64,000 bases of DNA from Eubacterium ventriosum (GCF_025150745.1 NZ_CP102282.1:2057501-2121500), one strand, 5' to 3'; positions 1-9,490 are shown, counted from the first letter of the stretch. The notes: generated by a model from the sequence alone, not told the origin. Program-made: numbers and translations.

Positions 1-254
1 ATTGAATCTAAGAATTTAACAACTCCTTCATCGATATTGGATTTATTCATAATCTTCTTAAATAATTTTCTTACAAGAGAAAGAACAATCCTTCCAATAA
101 TAAATATTACTATTGCAAGAAACAAATCGAATCCAAAATCAATAGCTTTGTTAATTCCGTCATCTATTACTGTCGAAAATCTGCTTACTTTCTTATCCAA
201 TTCTTCTACATTTTGTTCAATATTTTGTTGAACCTCCGTGGCTAAAATAAACAT
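1..254 (-). CDS. MscS-family mechanosensitive channel, N-terminal part (runs off the left edge)
   Basis: Only the first 84 codons are present; the gene continues beyond base 1. The start ATG at 254-252 follows a clear AAGGAG site about seven bases upstream. The N-terminus is a short amphipathic stretch with several Gln, Asn and Glu residues. After it comes one hydrophobic helix at about residues 37-55 (phrase FLAIVIFIIGRIVLSLV), then a basic segment ending in IMNKSNIDEGVVKFL. This order (N-terminal helix, one membrane helix, basic loop, then Asp/Glu-Xn-FL) is typical of small-conductance mechanosensitive channels. Those are heptameric inner-membrane channels that release osmolytes on hypo-osmotic shock. 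The pore helix and beta domain are outside the window, so the family call rests on the N-terminus alone. Confidence 0.7.
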   Translation of the reverse strand, partial: MFILATEVQQNIEQNVEELDKKVSRFSTVIDDGINKAIDFGFDLFLAIVIFIIGRIVLSLVRKLFKKIMNKSNIDEGVVKFLDS

Positions 255-341
255 TCCTTTACTCCTTATTATTTGTCTAATTACACTTTCAAAAAGTCTT
301 ATTCCTTCTATGCATGTAAAATTGCATAATAATCTTGATTA

Positions 342-383
342 GAAAAACCGGTGAAATAAAATTATATATTTATAACACCGGTT
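342..383 (-). terminator. Rho-independent terminator after serA
   Basis: AACCGGTG (346-353) pairs perfectly with CACCGGTT (376-383). Read on the minus strand the stem is followed by TTTTTC. It lies about 95 bases beyond the serA stop and closes the leuB-ilvD-ilvB-serC-serA unit. Confidence 0.8.
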
Positions 384-478
384 CATCTTAAATATTGCAC
401 TATTTCAGATAAATACATTCTTACATAAATGTTTATCCATCTAAAATAAAATTATGTTTTATTTATAGTATTATCGTA

Positions 479-1642
479 TTATTTAATAACTCTTACCTTA
501 ATAACACCTTCAACTGCCTGTAATTTTGATACAAGCTGTTCTGTTGCAGGATCATCACAATCGATAATGGCATATGCATAATCACCTTTAGACTTATCAA
601 CCATATCTGATACGTTAATTCCTTCAGCAGCAACTACTGATGTAAGCTGTCCAATCATATTTGGAATATTCTTATGACAAACTGTAATTCTTGTAGTCTT
701 GTCGCAAACACCCAAATCACATTTTGGATAGTTAACTGAGTTAACAATATTACCATTTTCTACGAAATCCATAATTTCCTTAACCGCCATAACTGCACAG
801 TTATCTTCTGATTCAGCAGTTGAAGCTCCAAGATGAGGTGTTGCAATAACGCCTTCAACTCCTGCCACATTTGGGTTAGGAAAATCTGTTACGTATTTCT
901 TAACCTTTCCTGATGCTAAAGCTTCACACATTGCCTCATCATCTACTAATAAATCTCTTGCAAAATTAAGAACAACAACTCCGTCTTTCATCATTGCAAT
1001 AGTTTCTTTATTAATCATCTTCTTAGTATCATCTACTAATGGTGTATGTACTGTAATGAAATCACATTCTTTAAAGATTTCTTCTCTTGTCTTTACAAGA
1101 TGAACGTCCCTCTTAAGGCTTAATGCACCTTCGACTGAAATAAATGGATCATTTCCGTATACTTCCATTCCCATTGATTCAGCAGCGTTGGCTACTAATC
1201 TTCCGATAGCTCCAAGACCGATTACGCCAAGCTTTTTGCCTTTAATTTCATTTCCGGCAAAATTCTTTTTAGCCTTTTCCATATCTTTGCTGATATTTTC
1301 ATTGTCCGTATTATTAGCAACCCACTTGTTACCGCCAATAATATCTCTTGATGCAAGAAGCATGCCACAAAGCACTAATTCTTTTACTCCGTTAGCATTT
1401 GCACCTGGTGTGTTAAATACAACAACACCCTTATCTGCACATTTATCCAATGGGATATTGTTAACACCTGCTCCTGCTCTTGCAATTGCCAAAAGGCTTT
1501 CAGGTAAATCTAAGTCATGCATTGCTGCACTTCTTACTAATGCTACATCTGCATCAGCAAAATTATCTGTCATTTTGTAATTATTATTAAATAATCCTGT
1601 TCCAAGTTCAGAAATAGGATTTAAGCAATTAACTTTAGTCAT
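479..1642 (-). CDS. serA: D-3-phosphoglycerate dehydrogenase
   Basis: This enzyme catalyses the first step of serine synthesis: NAD-dependent oxidation of 3-phosphoglycerate to 3-phosphohydroxypyruvate in the cytosol. The 387-residue protein has the 2-hydroxyacid dehydrogenase fold. The Rossmann motif GLGAIG is at 142-147, the substrate/catalytic Arg is in NFARD (R229) and the catalytic His is in TPHLGAS (H270). A C-terminal ACT domain (about 317-387) could bind serine or another amino acid for feedback control. It is the short form without the extra intervening domain of the long SerA type. The start follows GAAGGAG. It is last in the run leuB-ilvD-ilvB-serC-serA, 65 bases after serC, so both serine enzymes are probably co-transcribed. 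One detail: NFARD replaces the more usual NxARG. Confidence 0.95.
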   Translation of the reverse strand: MTKVNCLNPISELGTGLFNNNYKMTDNFADADVALVRSAAMHDLDLPESLLAIARAGAGVNNIPLDKCADKGVVVFNTPGANANGVKELVLCGMLLASRDIIGGNKWVANNTDNENISKDMEKAKKNFAGNEIKGKKLGVIGLGAIGRLVANAAESMGMEVYGNDPFISVEGALSLKRDVHLVKTREEIFKECDFITVHTPLVDDTKKMINKETIAMMKDGVVVLNFARDLLVDDEAMCEALASGKVKKYVTDFPNPNVAGVEGVIATPHLGASTAESEDNCAVMAVKEIMDFVENGNIVNSVNYPKCDLGVCDKTTRITVCHKNIPNMIGQLTSVVAAEGINVSDMVDKSKGDYAYAIIDCDDPATEQLVSKLQAVEGVIKVRVIK

Positions 1643-1707
1643 CTCTATTCTCCTTCATATAAGTGGTTCTAATTAATTCAAACTAACTTATTTAACCACA
1701 AATATAT

Positions 1708-2790
1708 TTATGCGTTTTCTTTTTCAAATTTTTCCATAAACTCTACTAATGCCTTAACACCTTCAATTGGCATAGCATTATAAATGCTGGCTCTCATACC
1801 ACCAACTGTTCTATGACCTTTAAGGTTTTCAAGTCCTGCAGCCTTAGCTTCTGCAACAAACTTAGCATCTAATTCTTCGTTACCTGTTACAAAAGGTACA
1901 TTCATAAGCGAACGGTCCTTAGGAACTACAGTACCCTTAAATAATTTGCTGTTATCAAGGAAATCATAAAGAATCTTAGCCTTTTCTTCGTTACGCTTTT
2001 TCATTGCATCAAGACCACCCATCTTTTTAATCCACTTAAATACCTTACCACAAATATAAATTCCGTAGCATGGAGGTGTATTGTAAAGTGAACCTGCGTC
2101 TGCCTGTGTCTTCCACTGAAGCATTGTAGGAACTGTGCTGTCAACTTCTTCAGGAATCAAATCTTCTCTAATAATTGCAATAACAACACCTGCCGGTCCA
2201 ACATTCTTCTGAACACCACCATAAATCACACCGTATTTTGATACATCAACAGGTTCTGATAAGAAACATGAAGATACATCAGCTACTAATGTATGTCCCT
2301 TAGTATTAGGTAATTCATGATACTTTGTACCATAAATAGTATTGTTTTCACAAATGTATACATAATCTACATCATCATCAATATCTAAGTCACTACAATC
2401 AGGAATATATGAGAATGTCTTATCTGCTGATGAAGCTACTCTCTGTACCTCAAGATACTTTTCTGCTTCTGCAGCTGCTTTCTTAGCCCACTGTCCTGTT
2501 ACAATATAAGCAGCCTTACCATTCTTCTTTAAGTTCATTGGTACTGCAGCGAACTGCTGTGAAGCACCACCCTGAAGGAATAATACTTTATAATTATCAG
2601 GAATATTCATTAAATCTCTAATATCCTGTTCTGCTTCATCAATAATCTGCTGGAACATTTTTGAACGATGACTCATTTCCATTACGCTCATACCGCATCC
2701 CTTGTAATCAAGCATTTCTTCTGCTGCTTCCTTTAATACTTCTTCCGGTAATACTGCCGGTCCTGCTGAGAAATTATATACTCTAGCCAT
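1708..2790 (-). CDS. serC: Phosphoserine aminotransferase
   Basis: This PLP enzyme converts 3-phosphohydroxypyruvate plus glutamate to phosphoserine and 2-oxoglutarate, directly after SerA in the pathway. The 360-residue protein starts MARVYNFSAGPAVLP, the family's standard opening. The PLP-binding lysine is K195 in GGVQKNVGPAG. A longer in-frame opening to 2838 exists, but the ATG at 2790 has an AGGGAGG site seven bases upstream and gives the canonical N-terminus, so I use it. A perfect hairpin (2815-2843) sits just upstream and may tune expression relative to ilvB. No serB is visible in the window, so the final phosphatase must be elsewhere. Confidence 0.96.
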   Translation of the reverse strand: MARVYNFSAGPAVLPEEVLKEAAEEMLDYKGCGMSVMEMSHRSKMFQQIIDEAEQDIRDLMNIPDNYKVLFLQGGASQQFAAVPMNLKKNGKAAYIVTGQWAKKAAAEAEKYLEVQRVASSADKTFSYIPDCSDLDIDDDVDYVYICENNTIYGTKYHELPNTKGHTLVADVSSCFLSEPVDVSKYGVIYGGVQKNVGPAGVVIAIIREDLIPEEVDSTVPTMLQWKTQADAGSLYNTPPCYGIYICGKVFKWIKKMGGLDAMKKRNEEKAKILYDFLDNSKLFKGTVVPKDRSLMNVPFVTGNEELDAKFVAEAKAAGLENLKGHRTVGGMRASIYNAMPIEGVKALVEFMEKFEKENA

Positions 2791-2814
2791 TTGAAACCTC
2801 CCTTTTATGTCATA

Positions 2815-2843
2815 GGAAAATGCCTGCATAACAGGCATTTTCC
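2815..2843 (-). terminator. Hairpin between ilvB and serC
   Basis: GGAAAATGCCTG (2815-2826) and CAGGCATTTTCC (2832-2843) form a perfect 12-bp stem with a five-base loop, about 30 bases past the ilvB stop. No long T-run follows on the minus strand, so it is as likely an RNA-processing or partial-termination element as a full terminator. It separates the branched-chain from the serine genes. Confidence 0.55.
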
Positions 2844-2873
2844 GTATTTTTAGTAAATACTAATATATCTATA

Positions 2874-4565
2874 TTAGCAGTCATATCCTTTTTCTGCAAG
2901 GTCTTCTTCTGAAAAAACTTCACTAATTGCTGTATTAGCAGGAACCATAGGGAATACCTTTTCATCCTGATCTATCTGACAATCAATAACACATGGTATA
3001 TTGAGAGCTATAGCATCTTTTAATGCATTTTCAAATTCTTCAACTGTTGTTGCTCTGTAAGCCTTAGCTCCCATTCCTTCTGCAATCTTTACGAAATCAA
3101 CGCTATCGTCAAGAACAGTATTTGAATATCTCTTGCCATAGAATAATGTCTGCCACTGTCTAACCATACCAAGAACGTGGTTATTAATAACAATCTGAAT
3201 AATTGGAATATTGTAACGTGTTGCTGTTGCAATTTCATTCATGTTCATTCTGAAACATCCATCACCTGCAACATTTACACATACTCTGTCTTTATTGCCC
3301 ATCTTAGCACCAATACATGCGCCAACACCATAGCCCATTGTACCAAGTCCACCTGATGTAATAAGCTGTCTAGGTTCTTTAAACTTATAGAACTGTGCAG
3401 CCCACATCTGATGCTGTCCAACATCTGTTGTAATGATAGCATCACCATTTGTAATGTTATATAAAGAATCAATAACAGCAGGTCCTGTAAGAACATCTTT
3501 ATTAAGAGCTAAAGGATATTTTTCCTTCATTTCTTTAATTTTCTGCATCCAATCTGCATGATCCTGTTTTGTAAGAGCACTATTAAGTCTAATAAGAACC
3601 TCTTTCATATCTCCGATGATGCTTGCGTCAGCCTTAATATTCTTATTAATTTCTGATGGATCAACATCAATATGTACAATCTTTGCATTGTTAGCAAAAG
3701 CCTTAGCCTTACCGATTACACGGTCACTAAATCTTGCTCCAAGAACTAATAATAAATCACACATTGTAACACCATAGTTTGATGTTTTTGTTCCGTGCAT
3801 ACCGATCATTCCTGTATATCTTTCGCTGTTACCATCCATTGCACCTTTACCCATAAGTGAATCACAAACAGGTGCGTCAACTAATTCTGCAAGTTCTCTT
3901 ACTTCCTTAGCTGCATCTGAAATAACTGCGCCACCACCAACTAAAATAAATGGTTTCTTTGATGACTTAATCATCTCTACCACTATATCAATGTCTTCTT
4001 TTTTAATTGTGTCAGAAATTCTTTCCACTTTAACAGGTTCCTGTTTTTCGTAGTTGTACTTAGCTGCTGTAACGTCTTTTGTTATATCAACAAGTACAGG
4101 TCCCGGTCTTCCTGTCTTGGCAATACGGAAAGCCTTTCTAAGTGTATCTGCAAGATTTTCAATATCTTTCACAATAAAATTATGTTTTGTAATTGGCATT
4201 GTTGCACCAACAATATCAATTTCCTGAAACGAATCTTTTCCAAGTCCTGACTTGGCAACATTAGCTGTAATAGCAACCAATGGAACTGAATCCATATATG
4301 CTGTTGCAATACCTGTAACCAAGTTAGTTGCACCAGGTCCTGATGTTGCCATACAAACTCCAACTTTCCCTGTTGAACGGGCATATCCGTCGGCTGCATG
4401 AGCTGCCCCCTGTTCATGGGATACTAATATATGTGTAATTTCATCTGAGTGCTTATACATTTCATCATAGATGTTAAGGATTGTTCCACCCGGATAACCA
4501 AATACTGTATCAACACCCTGTTCTTTTAAACATTCTATTACTATTTGTGAACCGTTTAATTCCAT
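2874..4565 (-). CDS. ilvB: Acetolactate synthase, large (catalytic) subunit
   Basis: This thiamine-diphosphate enzyme condenses two pyruvates to acetolactate, or pyruvate with 2-oxobutyrate, to start valine/leucine and isoleucine synthesis. The 563-residue protein has the N-terminal ThDP domain with the catalytic glutamate in SHEQGA (E51). A central FAD/NAD-like domain follows, then the C-terminal ThDP/Mg domain with VAGDGCFRMN. Length is normal for IlvB/AlsS-like enzymes. Neighbours ilvD and leuB support the anabolic role over catabolic AlsS. No small regulatory subunit (ilvN/ilvH) lies beside it, so feedback control, if present, depends on a gene elsewhere. The start follows GGGAGAGG; the gap to ilvD is 21 bases. 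Confidence 0.95.
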   Translation of the reverse strand: MELNGSQIVIECLKEQGVDTVFGYPGGTILNIYDEMYKHSDEITHILVSHEQGAAHAADGYARSTGKVGVCMATSGPGATNLVTGIATAYMDSVPLVAITANVAKSGLGKDSFQEIDIVGATMPITKHNFIVKDIENLADTLRKAFRIAKTGRPGPVLVDITKDVTAAKYNYEKQEPVKVERISDTIKKEDIDIVVEMIKSSKKPFILVGGGAVISDAAKEVRELAELVDAPVCDSLMGKGAMDGNSERYTGMIGMHGTKTSNYGVTMCDLLLVLGARFSDRVIGKAKAFANNAKIVHIDVDPSEINKNIKADASIIGDMKEVLIRLNSALTKQDHADWMQKIKEMKEKYPLALNKDVLTGPAVIDSLYNITNGDAIITTDVGQHQMWAAQFYKFKEPRQLITSGGLGTMGYGVGACIGAKMGNKDRVCVNVAGDGCFRMNMNEIATATRYNIPIIQIVINNHVLGMVRQWQTLFYGKRYSNTVLDDSVDFVKIAEGMGAKAYRATTVEEFENALKDAIALNIPCVIDCQIDQDEKVFPMVPANTAISEVFSEEDLAEKGYDC

Positions 4566-4586
4566 AATCTTGTCCTCTCCCTTGTC

Positions 4587-6254
4587 TTATTTATCGATTG
4601 CAAGAATTGCTCCTCTGTTACCTGATGTAACCATAGATGCATATCTTGCCAAATAACCTGTTGTAACCTTTGGTTCTCTTGGTGTCCAGTTCTTTCTTCT
4701 TTCTGCAAGAACTTCATCAGAAACATCAAGTTCAAGAGTCATTTCAGGAATATTAATCTTAATAATGTCTCCTTCTTCTACTAAAGCAATAGGTCCACCT
4801 ACTGCAGCTTCAGGAGATACATGTCCGATAGAAGCTCCTCTTGAAGCACCAGAGAAACGTCCGTCAGTAATAAGAGCCACTGATGAACCAAGTCCCATAC
4901 CTGCAATTGCTGATGTAGGATTTAACATTTCTCTCATTCCAGGGCCACCCTTAGGTCCTTCATATCTGATAACTACAACATCACCAGGTACAATCTTTCC
5001 GCCCTTTATTGCTACAATAGCATCTTCTTCGCATTCAAATACTCTTGCAGGTCCTTTATGAACCATCATTTCATCTACAACTGCTGAACGTTTTACAACG
5101 CTACCATCAGGTGCAAGATTTCCTTTTAATACTGCAAGACCACCTGTTTTACTATATGGGTTATCAAGAGGTCTGATAACCTGTGGATTCTTGTTTTCAC
5201 AATCTTTAATATTTTCTCCAATTGTATTTCCTGTTACAGTAATACAATCTTCATGTAAAAGACCAAGTTCTCTTAATTCATTCATTACCGCATAAACACC
5301 GCCTGCTTCATTAAGGTCTTCCATATATGTAGGACCTGCCGGAGCTAAATGGCAAAGGTTAGGTGTTTTTTCACTGATTTCGTTAGCAAATGAAATATCA
5401 AAATCAAATCCAACTTCATGTGCAATAGCAGGTAAATGAAGCATACTGTTTGTTGAACAACCAAGTGCCATATCTACTGTTAATGCATTTAAAATAGCAT
5501 CTTTTGTCATAATGTCACGAGGTCTGATATTCTTTCTGTATAATTCCATTACTGCCATACCTGCATGCTTAGCAAGTTTTAACCTTTCTGAATATACAGC
5601 AGGGATTGTTCCGTTACCCTTAAGTCCCATACCCAATGCTTCTGTAAGACAGTTCATTGAGTTAGCTGTGTACATACCTGAACATGAACCACATGTTGGA
5701 CAAGCCTTACATTCATATTCATTTAATTCTTCAAGAGACATCTTGCCGGCAGCATTGGCACCTACTGCTTCAAACATTGATGAAAGACTGGTCTTATGTC
5801 CTCCAACATGTCCTGCAAGCATTGGTCCTCCTGAAACAAATACTGTTGGCACATTTACTCTTGCTGCAGCCATTAATAATCCCGGTACATTCTTATCACA
5901 GTTAGGAATCATAACTAAAGCATCAAACTGGTGAGCCTTAGCCATACATTCTGTTGAATCTGCAATCAAATCTCTTGTTACAAGAGAATATTTCATTCCT
6001 TCATGTCCCATTGCAATACCGTCACATACGGCAATAGCTGGGAACATAATTGGTGTACCACCTGCCATGGCAACACCCATCTTTACTGCGTTAGCAATCT
6101 TATCAAGGTTCATATGTCCCGGAACGATTTCATTATATGAACATACAATACCAACTAATGGTCTTTCCATTTCTTCTTCTGTCATACCCAGAGCATTAAA
6201 CAATGATCTGTGTGGAGCCTGCTGAAGTCCTTTCTTTACTGCATCACTCTTCAT
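4587..6254 (-). CDS. ilvD: Dihydroxy-acid dehydratase
   Basis: This Fe-S enzyme dehydrates 2,3-dihydroxy acids to the 2-keto acid precursors of valine and isoleucine. The 555-residue protein carries the family signatures PNCDKNVPG and, further on, [19 protein letters not shown], whose cysteines bind the cluster. The C-terminal region has [20 protein letters not shown], the ILVD signature. The start at 6254 follows AGGAGG. It sits between leuB and ilvB with short gaps (69 and 21 bases). ilvC, the step between IlvB and IlvD, is not in the window. Confidence 0.97.
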   Translation of the reverse strand: MKSDAVKKGLQQAPHRSLFNALGMTEEEMERPLVGIVCSYNEIVPGHMNLDKIANAVKMGVAMAGGTPIMFPAIAVCDGIAMGHEGMKYSLVTRDLIADSTECMAKAHQFDALVMIPNCDKNVPGLLMAAARVNVPTVFVSGGPMLAGHVGGHKTSLSSMFEAVGANAAGKMSLEELNEYECKACPTCGSCSGMYTANSMNCLTEALGMGLKGNGTIPAVYSERLKLAKHAGMAVMELYRKNIRPRDIMTKDAILNALTVDMALGCSTNSMLHLPAIAHEVGFDFDISFANEISEKTPNLCHLAPAGPTYMEDLNEAGGVYAVMNELRELGLLHEDCITVTGNTIGENIKDCENKNPQVIRPLDNPYSKTGGLAVLKGNLAPDGSVVKRSAVVDEMMVHKGPARVFECEEDAIVAIKGGKIVPGDVVVIRYEGPKGGPGMREMLNPTSAIAGMGLGSSVALITDGRFSGASRGASIGHVSPEAAVGGPIALVEEGDIIKINIPEMTLELDVSDEVLAERRKNWTPREPKVTTGYLARYASMVTSGNRGAILAIDK

Positions 6255-6323
6255 CTTATTTCCTCCTAAAATCGGTCTATCTATTATAGTCTATAAAATC
6301 TAAAATCATATGAAGTGACTTTA

Positions 6324-7409
6324 TTAAAGTCTGTTTACTATCTCGTCACCCATCTCTTTACAGCCAACAAGTGTCATTCCGTCTGACATAATATCAACTG
6401 TTCTGATATTGTCTTCTAACACTTTCTCAACTGCCTTTTCAACTGCATCTGCTTCCTTATCAAGATCAAATGAGTATCTCAGCATCATAGCTGCTGAAAG
6501 AATTGTTGCTATAGGGTTAGCCTTGTTCTGACCTGCAATATCAGGTGCAGCACCGTGGCTTGGTTCATAAAGTCCAAACTTATCTTCTCTAAGACTGGCT
6601 GATGATAACATTCCAATTGATCCTGTAATCATACTAGCTTCATCTGAAAGGATATCCCCAAACATATTCTCTGTTACAACAACATCAAACTGTGCCGGAT
6701 CCTTAACTAACTGCATTGCACAGTTATCTACTAACATATGTGTTAATGTAACCTCAGGATAATCCTTTGCCACTTCATTTACAACCTTATCCCATAATCT
6801 TGAAGAGTCAAGCACGTTAGACTTGTCAACGCTTATTACGTTCTTTCTTCTCTTCATTGCAATTTCAAAAGCTTTCTTTGCAATACGTCTAATTTCGTTC
6901 TCATTATATGTTAAAGTATCTGTTGCTGTAAGCACGCCGTCAACTTCTTCAGTCTTTCTTTCTCCAAAATAAAGACCACCTGTTAACTCTCTAACAATAA
7001 TCATGTCAAAACCGGCATCTGCTACCTCTTCCTTCAATGGACAGGCACCCTTTAATTCTTTGTAAAGATATGCAGGTCTAAGGTTAGCAAAAAGATTAAG
7101 TCCTTTTCTTATGGCAAGTAGTCCTGCCTCTGGTCTAAGGTTAGGTGGAAGTTCGTACCAACTGTCTTTTCCGACGACACCACCTACGGCACCAAGAAGG
7201 ACTGCGTCACTTTTCTGTGCTGTGGCTAATGCTTCATCTGTAAGTGGAACTCCGTGCTTGTCAATTGACACCCCGCCCATATCCACTTCTGTGTAGTTGA
7301 AGACATGACCAAACTTAGTTCCAACAGCATCAAGAACCTTCTGTGCTTCTCTTACAATCTCTGGTCCAATTCCATCACCGGGAATTACTGCAACATTAAA
7401 ATTCATCAT
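6324..7409 (-). CDS. leuB: 3-isopropylmalate dehydrogenase
   Basis: This NAD-dependent enzyme decarboxylates 3-isopropylmalate to 4-methyl-2-oxopentanoate in leucine synthesis. The 361 residues show the beta-decarboxylating dehydrogenase features: GDGIGPEI at the N-terminus, [13 protein letters not shown] for substrate binding, and [16 protein letters not shown] near the C-terminus for NAD. Two adjacent ATG codons are possible starts (7409 and 7406). The first overlaps the stop of a short Leu/Ile-rich ORF in an ATGA arrangement, so translational coupling is possible. It is the first gene of the five-gene amino-acid operon; leuA, leuC and leuD are not present here. Confidence 0.96.
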   Translation of the reverse strand: MMNFNVAVIPGDGIGPEIVREAQKVLDAVGTKFGHVFNYTEVDMGGVSIDKHGVPLTDEALATAQKSDAVLLGAVGGVVGKDSWYELPPNLRPEAGLLAIRKGLNLFANLRPAYLYKELKGACPLKEEVADAGFDMIIVRELTGGLYFGERKTEEVDGVLTATDTLTYNENEIRRIAKKAFEIAMKRRKNVISVDKSNVLDSSRLWDKVVNEVAKDYPEVTLTHMLVDNCAMQLVKDPAQFDVVVTENMFGDILSDEASMITGSIGMLSSASLREDKFGLYEPSHGAAPDIAGQNKANPIATILSAAMMLRYSFDLDKEADAVEKAVEKVLEDNIRTVDIMSDGMTLVGCKEMGDEIVNRL

Positions 7410-7453
7410 GTATCCTCTTTTCTATCGTGATTAATAAGAAGTAGCTTCTGCAT
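7406..7453 (-). CDS. Possible leader peptide [15 protein letters not shown] upstream of leuB
   Basis: A 15-codon ORF begins at 7453 and its TGA overlaps the first leuB ATG (ATGA). Codons 4-7 are CTA CTT CTT ATT, that is Leu-Leu-Leu-Ile, the end products of this operon. The leuB Shine-Dalgarno lies inside its last codons. No good ribosome binding site precedes it and I see no terminator/antiterminator pair between it and leuB, so it may be chance. It is listed because position and content fit a translational leader. Confidence 0.3.
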   Translation of the reverse strand: MQKLLLINHDRKEDT

Positions 7454-7661
7454 AATTAAGTACAAAAGTCTACGCTAATTCTTAAATTATATCGTAAATG
7501 ATATATTTTATCAACCTACATATATAATATATTTCTTGATTAAATTTAACCTGGTTCATAATTTATAATAAACATTCTACTTTATTTTTTCTATTTTTCA
7601 TACTTGTTTTCTTTCTTAAATAATGTTTCCGTAACAGTTTTGCTAAAAGAATAAACTAAAA
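7454..7661. other. AT-rich gap upstream of leuB
   Basis: About 200 bases of very AT-rich sequence between the leuB leader and the hairpin at 7662. I see no T-box, riboswitch or ORF with a ribosome binding site. It presumably carries the promoter of the leuB operon, but no clean -35/-10 pair stands out. Confidence 0.4.
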
Positions 7662-7702
7662 GAAGGCAACAGCCTTGCCTTTACAAGTTCACCATTGCCT
7701 TC
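7662..7702 (-). terminator. Hairpin terminator downstream of the 36-residue ORF
   Basis: GAAGGCAA (7662-7669) pairs with TTGCCTTC (7695-7702), flanked by T-rich sequence on both strands (TTTTAGTTT on minus, TTTTTATA on plus). It lies 22 bases beyond the stop of the small ORF at 7724-7834 and would end that transcript. Confidence 0.6.
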
Positions 7703-7723
7703 TTTTTATAATATAACACTATA

Positions 7724-7834
7724 TTATCGCTTGATTTTTCTTATTGAGAAGAATGCCATTCCAAGTGACATCATCAGCATAGCCATCAACATAGCCAAAA
7801 CAGAAAAAAGGTGTTTATAGACCTTAAATCTCAT
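7724..7834 (-). CDS. Possible 36-residue membrane peptide
   Basis: This ORF encodes a basic N-terminus (MRFKVYKH), one hydrophobic Met/Leu-rich helix of about 20 residues, and a basic tail (SIRKIKR). That is the layout of a single-pass small membrane protein. AAAGGTG stands four bases before the ATG. Both ribosome site and ATG lie in the first arm of the hairpin 7807-7844, and a second terminator (7662-7702) follows the stop. This makes independent expression plausible. The first hairpin may equally be just the yajC terminator and the ORF a by-product. I recognise no family. Confidence 0.35.
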   Translation of the reverse strand: MRFKVYKHLFSVLAMLMAMLMMSLGMAFFSIRKIKR

Positions 7835-7844
7835 AAACACCTTT
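7807..7844 (-). terminator. Terminator downstream of yajC (also covers the small-ORF start)
   Basis: AAAGGTGTTTAT and ATAAACACCTTT form a 12-bp perfect stem. On the minus strand it is followed by TTTTCTGTTTT, a good U-tract. It lies 40 bases past the yajC stop. Confidence 0.75.
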
Positions 7845-7883
7845 ACTTCAAGCTTTAATATTATTGTATTTATATCATAGTAA

Positions 7884-8183
7884 CTATTCAGCTTTTTCTA
7901 CATCTACAATAGCTGATTTCTGCATTGGAATACGGCAGTTCTTGTTTCCACCAAATTCAACGATAACTGTATCATCTGTTACATCAATAACCATTCCGTA
8001 AAATCCACTTGTTGTTAAAATGCTATCGCCTACTGCAACTGCATCCATAACTTCTTTCTGTTTCTTTTCCTGTTTCTTCTGTGGCTTAATAGCAAGGAAA
8101 TACATAAATCCAATAATTAATACTACATAAAGGACCATTATTCCCCAGCTTGCTGCCTGAGAACCTGCTGCTAAAATTGGCAT
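7884..8183 (-). CDS. yajC: Preprotein translocase subunit YajC
   Basis: YajC is a small single-pass membrane protein that associates with SecDF and the Sec translocon. The 99 residues have a short exterior N-terminus, one transmembrane helix at about 13-35 (IMVLYVVLIIGFMYFLAI), and the family phrase KPQKKQEKKQKEVMDAVAVG. A cytoplasmic beta-rich domain with GDSILTTSGFYGMV follows. The start follows AGGAGG. It lies 12 bases downstream of tgt, the common bacterial tgt-yajC order; secDF itself is about 16 kb away in this window. Confidence 0.95.
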   Translation of the reverse strand: MPILAAGSQAASWGIMVLYVVLIIGFMYFLAIKPQKKQEKKQKEVMDAVAVGDSILTTSGFYGMVIDVTDDTVIVEFGGNKNCRIPMQKSAIVDVEKAE

Positions 8184-8195
8184 TGTTCGTTCCTC

Positions 8196-9332
8196 CTATT
8201 TCTTGTCATTTTCTTTAAAGCCTTCTAATTTCTTAGCTTTATATTCGGCATAGTTTCCTGCCTCAATGGCATCTCTTATTTCCTCCATCATTGTATTATA
8301 AAAATACAAATTATGCAAGACGCATAAGCGCATGCCTAACATCTCCTTAGCTTTAAGAAGATGTCTGATATATGCTCTTGAGTGATACTTACATACAGGA
8401 CACTCACAACCTTCTTCTATTGGTCTTGAATCTGTTTCATACTTTGCATTAAACAAATTCAACTTACCGGCATTAGTATATACATGTCCATGACGACCGT
8501 TTCTTGATGGGTAAACACAATCAAAGAAATCCACACCACGTTCTACTGCTTCAAGTATATTAGCCGGAGTACCTACTCCCATTAAATATATTGGCTTATC
8601 CTTTGGAAGATGAGGTTCAACACTTTCAATAATTCTATACATTTCCTCGTGGCTTTCACCTACAGCCAGACCACCTATGGCATATCCATCCAAATCCATA
8701 TCAGCTATAGCCTTGGCCTGTTCAATACGGATATCAGCATAAATACCACCCTGATTAATACCAAACAATAATTGATTCTTATTAATCGTATCTTCCAAAC
8801 CGTTAAGTCTGTTCATTTCTTTCTTACATCTTTCAAGCCATCTTGTAGTTCTTGCAACAGAATTTTCAATATACTGTCTTGATGCAACACTTGAAGGACA
8901 TTCATCAAAAGCCATAGCTATAGTTGAAGCTAAGTTTGACTGAATCTGCATACTTTCCTCAGGCCCCATAAAAATCTTTCTTCCGTCTACATGTGAATTA
9001 AAGTATACACCTTCTTCTTTTATTTTTCTAAGTCCTGCAAGAGAGAACACCTGAAATCCGCCTGAATCCGTAAGAATGGGTCTGTCCCAATTCATAAATT
9101 TATGAAGACCGCCTAACTTCTTAACAATCTTATCACCCGGTCTAACATGAAGGTGATATGTATTAGATAATTCTACCTGTGTCTTAATTGTCTTTAAGTC
9201 TTCTGCAGCTACTGCACCTTTAATTGCAGCCGCTGTTCCTACATTCATAAAAACCGGTGTCTGAATCTTGCCATGAACTGTTGTAAATTCGCCTCGTTTT
9301 GCATTTCCATCTTTTGCTAAAACCTTAAACAT
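8196..9332 (-). CDS. tgt: tRNA-guanine transglycosylase
   Basis: This enzyme exchanges guanine-34 of GUN-anticodon tRNAs (Asp, Asn, His, Tyr) for the queuosine precursor preQ1. The 378-residue protein has the TIM-barrel catalytic motif DSGGFQ (Asp at about 89). A second active-site segment is DFFDCVYPSRNGRHG. The zinc site is CECPVCKYH with a downstream His in LCVLHNLYF. I use the ATG at 9332, which has GAGGTG five bases upstream and gives the usual MFKVLAKDG opening. An in-frame extension to 9353 has no ribosome site. It forms a unit with yajC. No queuosine synthesis genes are nearby. Confidence 0.96.
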   Translation of the reverse strand: MFKVLAKDGNAKRGEFTTVHGKIQTPVFMNVGTAAAIKGAVAAEDLKTIKTQVELSNTYHLHVRPGDKIVKKLGGLHKFMNWDRPILTDSGGFQVFSLAGLRKIKEEGVYFNSHVDGRKIFMGPEESMQIQSNLASTIAMAFDECPSSVASRQYIENSVARTTRWLERCKKEMNRLNGLEDTINKNQLLFGINQGGIYADIRIEQAKAIADMDLDGYAIGGLAVGESHEEMYRIIESVEPHLPKDKPIYLMGVGTPANILEAVERGVDFFDCVYPSRNGRHGHVYTNAGKLNLFNAKYETDSRPIEEGCECPVCKYHSRAYIRHLLKAKEMLGMRLCVLHNLYFYNTMMEEIRDAIEAGNYAEYKAKKLEGFKENDKK

Positions 9333-9416
9333 AAAACACCTCATTGATTTCATTTTTTTAACGCATTGTATTATTATATTATTTTATTAGTATTAACGCA
9401 AGCAGATATTTTCAAT

Positions 9417-9445
9417 TTGCTATTATCCCTATTCCTTGTTATAAT
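9417..9445 (+). promoter_or_regulatory. Promoter of aroC
   Basis: TTGCTA (9417-9422), a 17-base spacer, and TATAAT (9440-9445) form a good sigma-A-type promoter 45 bases before the aroC start. Confidence 0.65.
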
Positions 9446-9490
9446 CGTGAAAGGCAAAAATTTTTACGGATTTTATTTACGGAGGTTAAA

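Noticed and set aside
37-231. Plus-strand ORF of 64 residues at the left edge
   Set aside because: Antisense to the MscS-like gene, which has a ribosome site and recognisable N-terminus.
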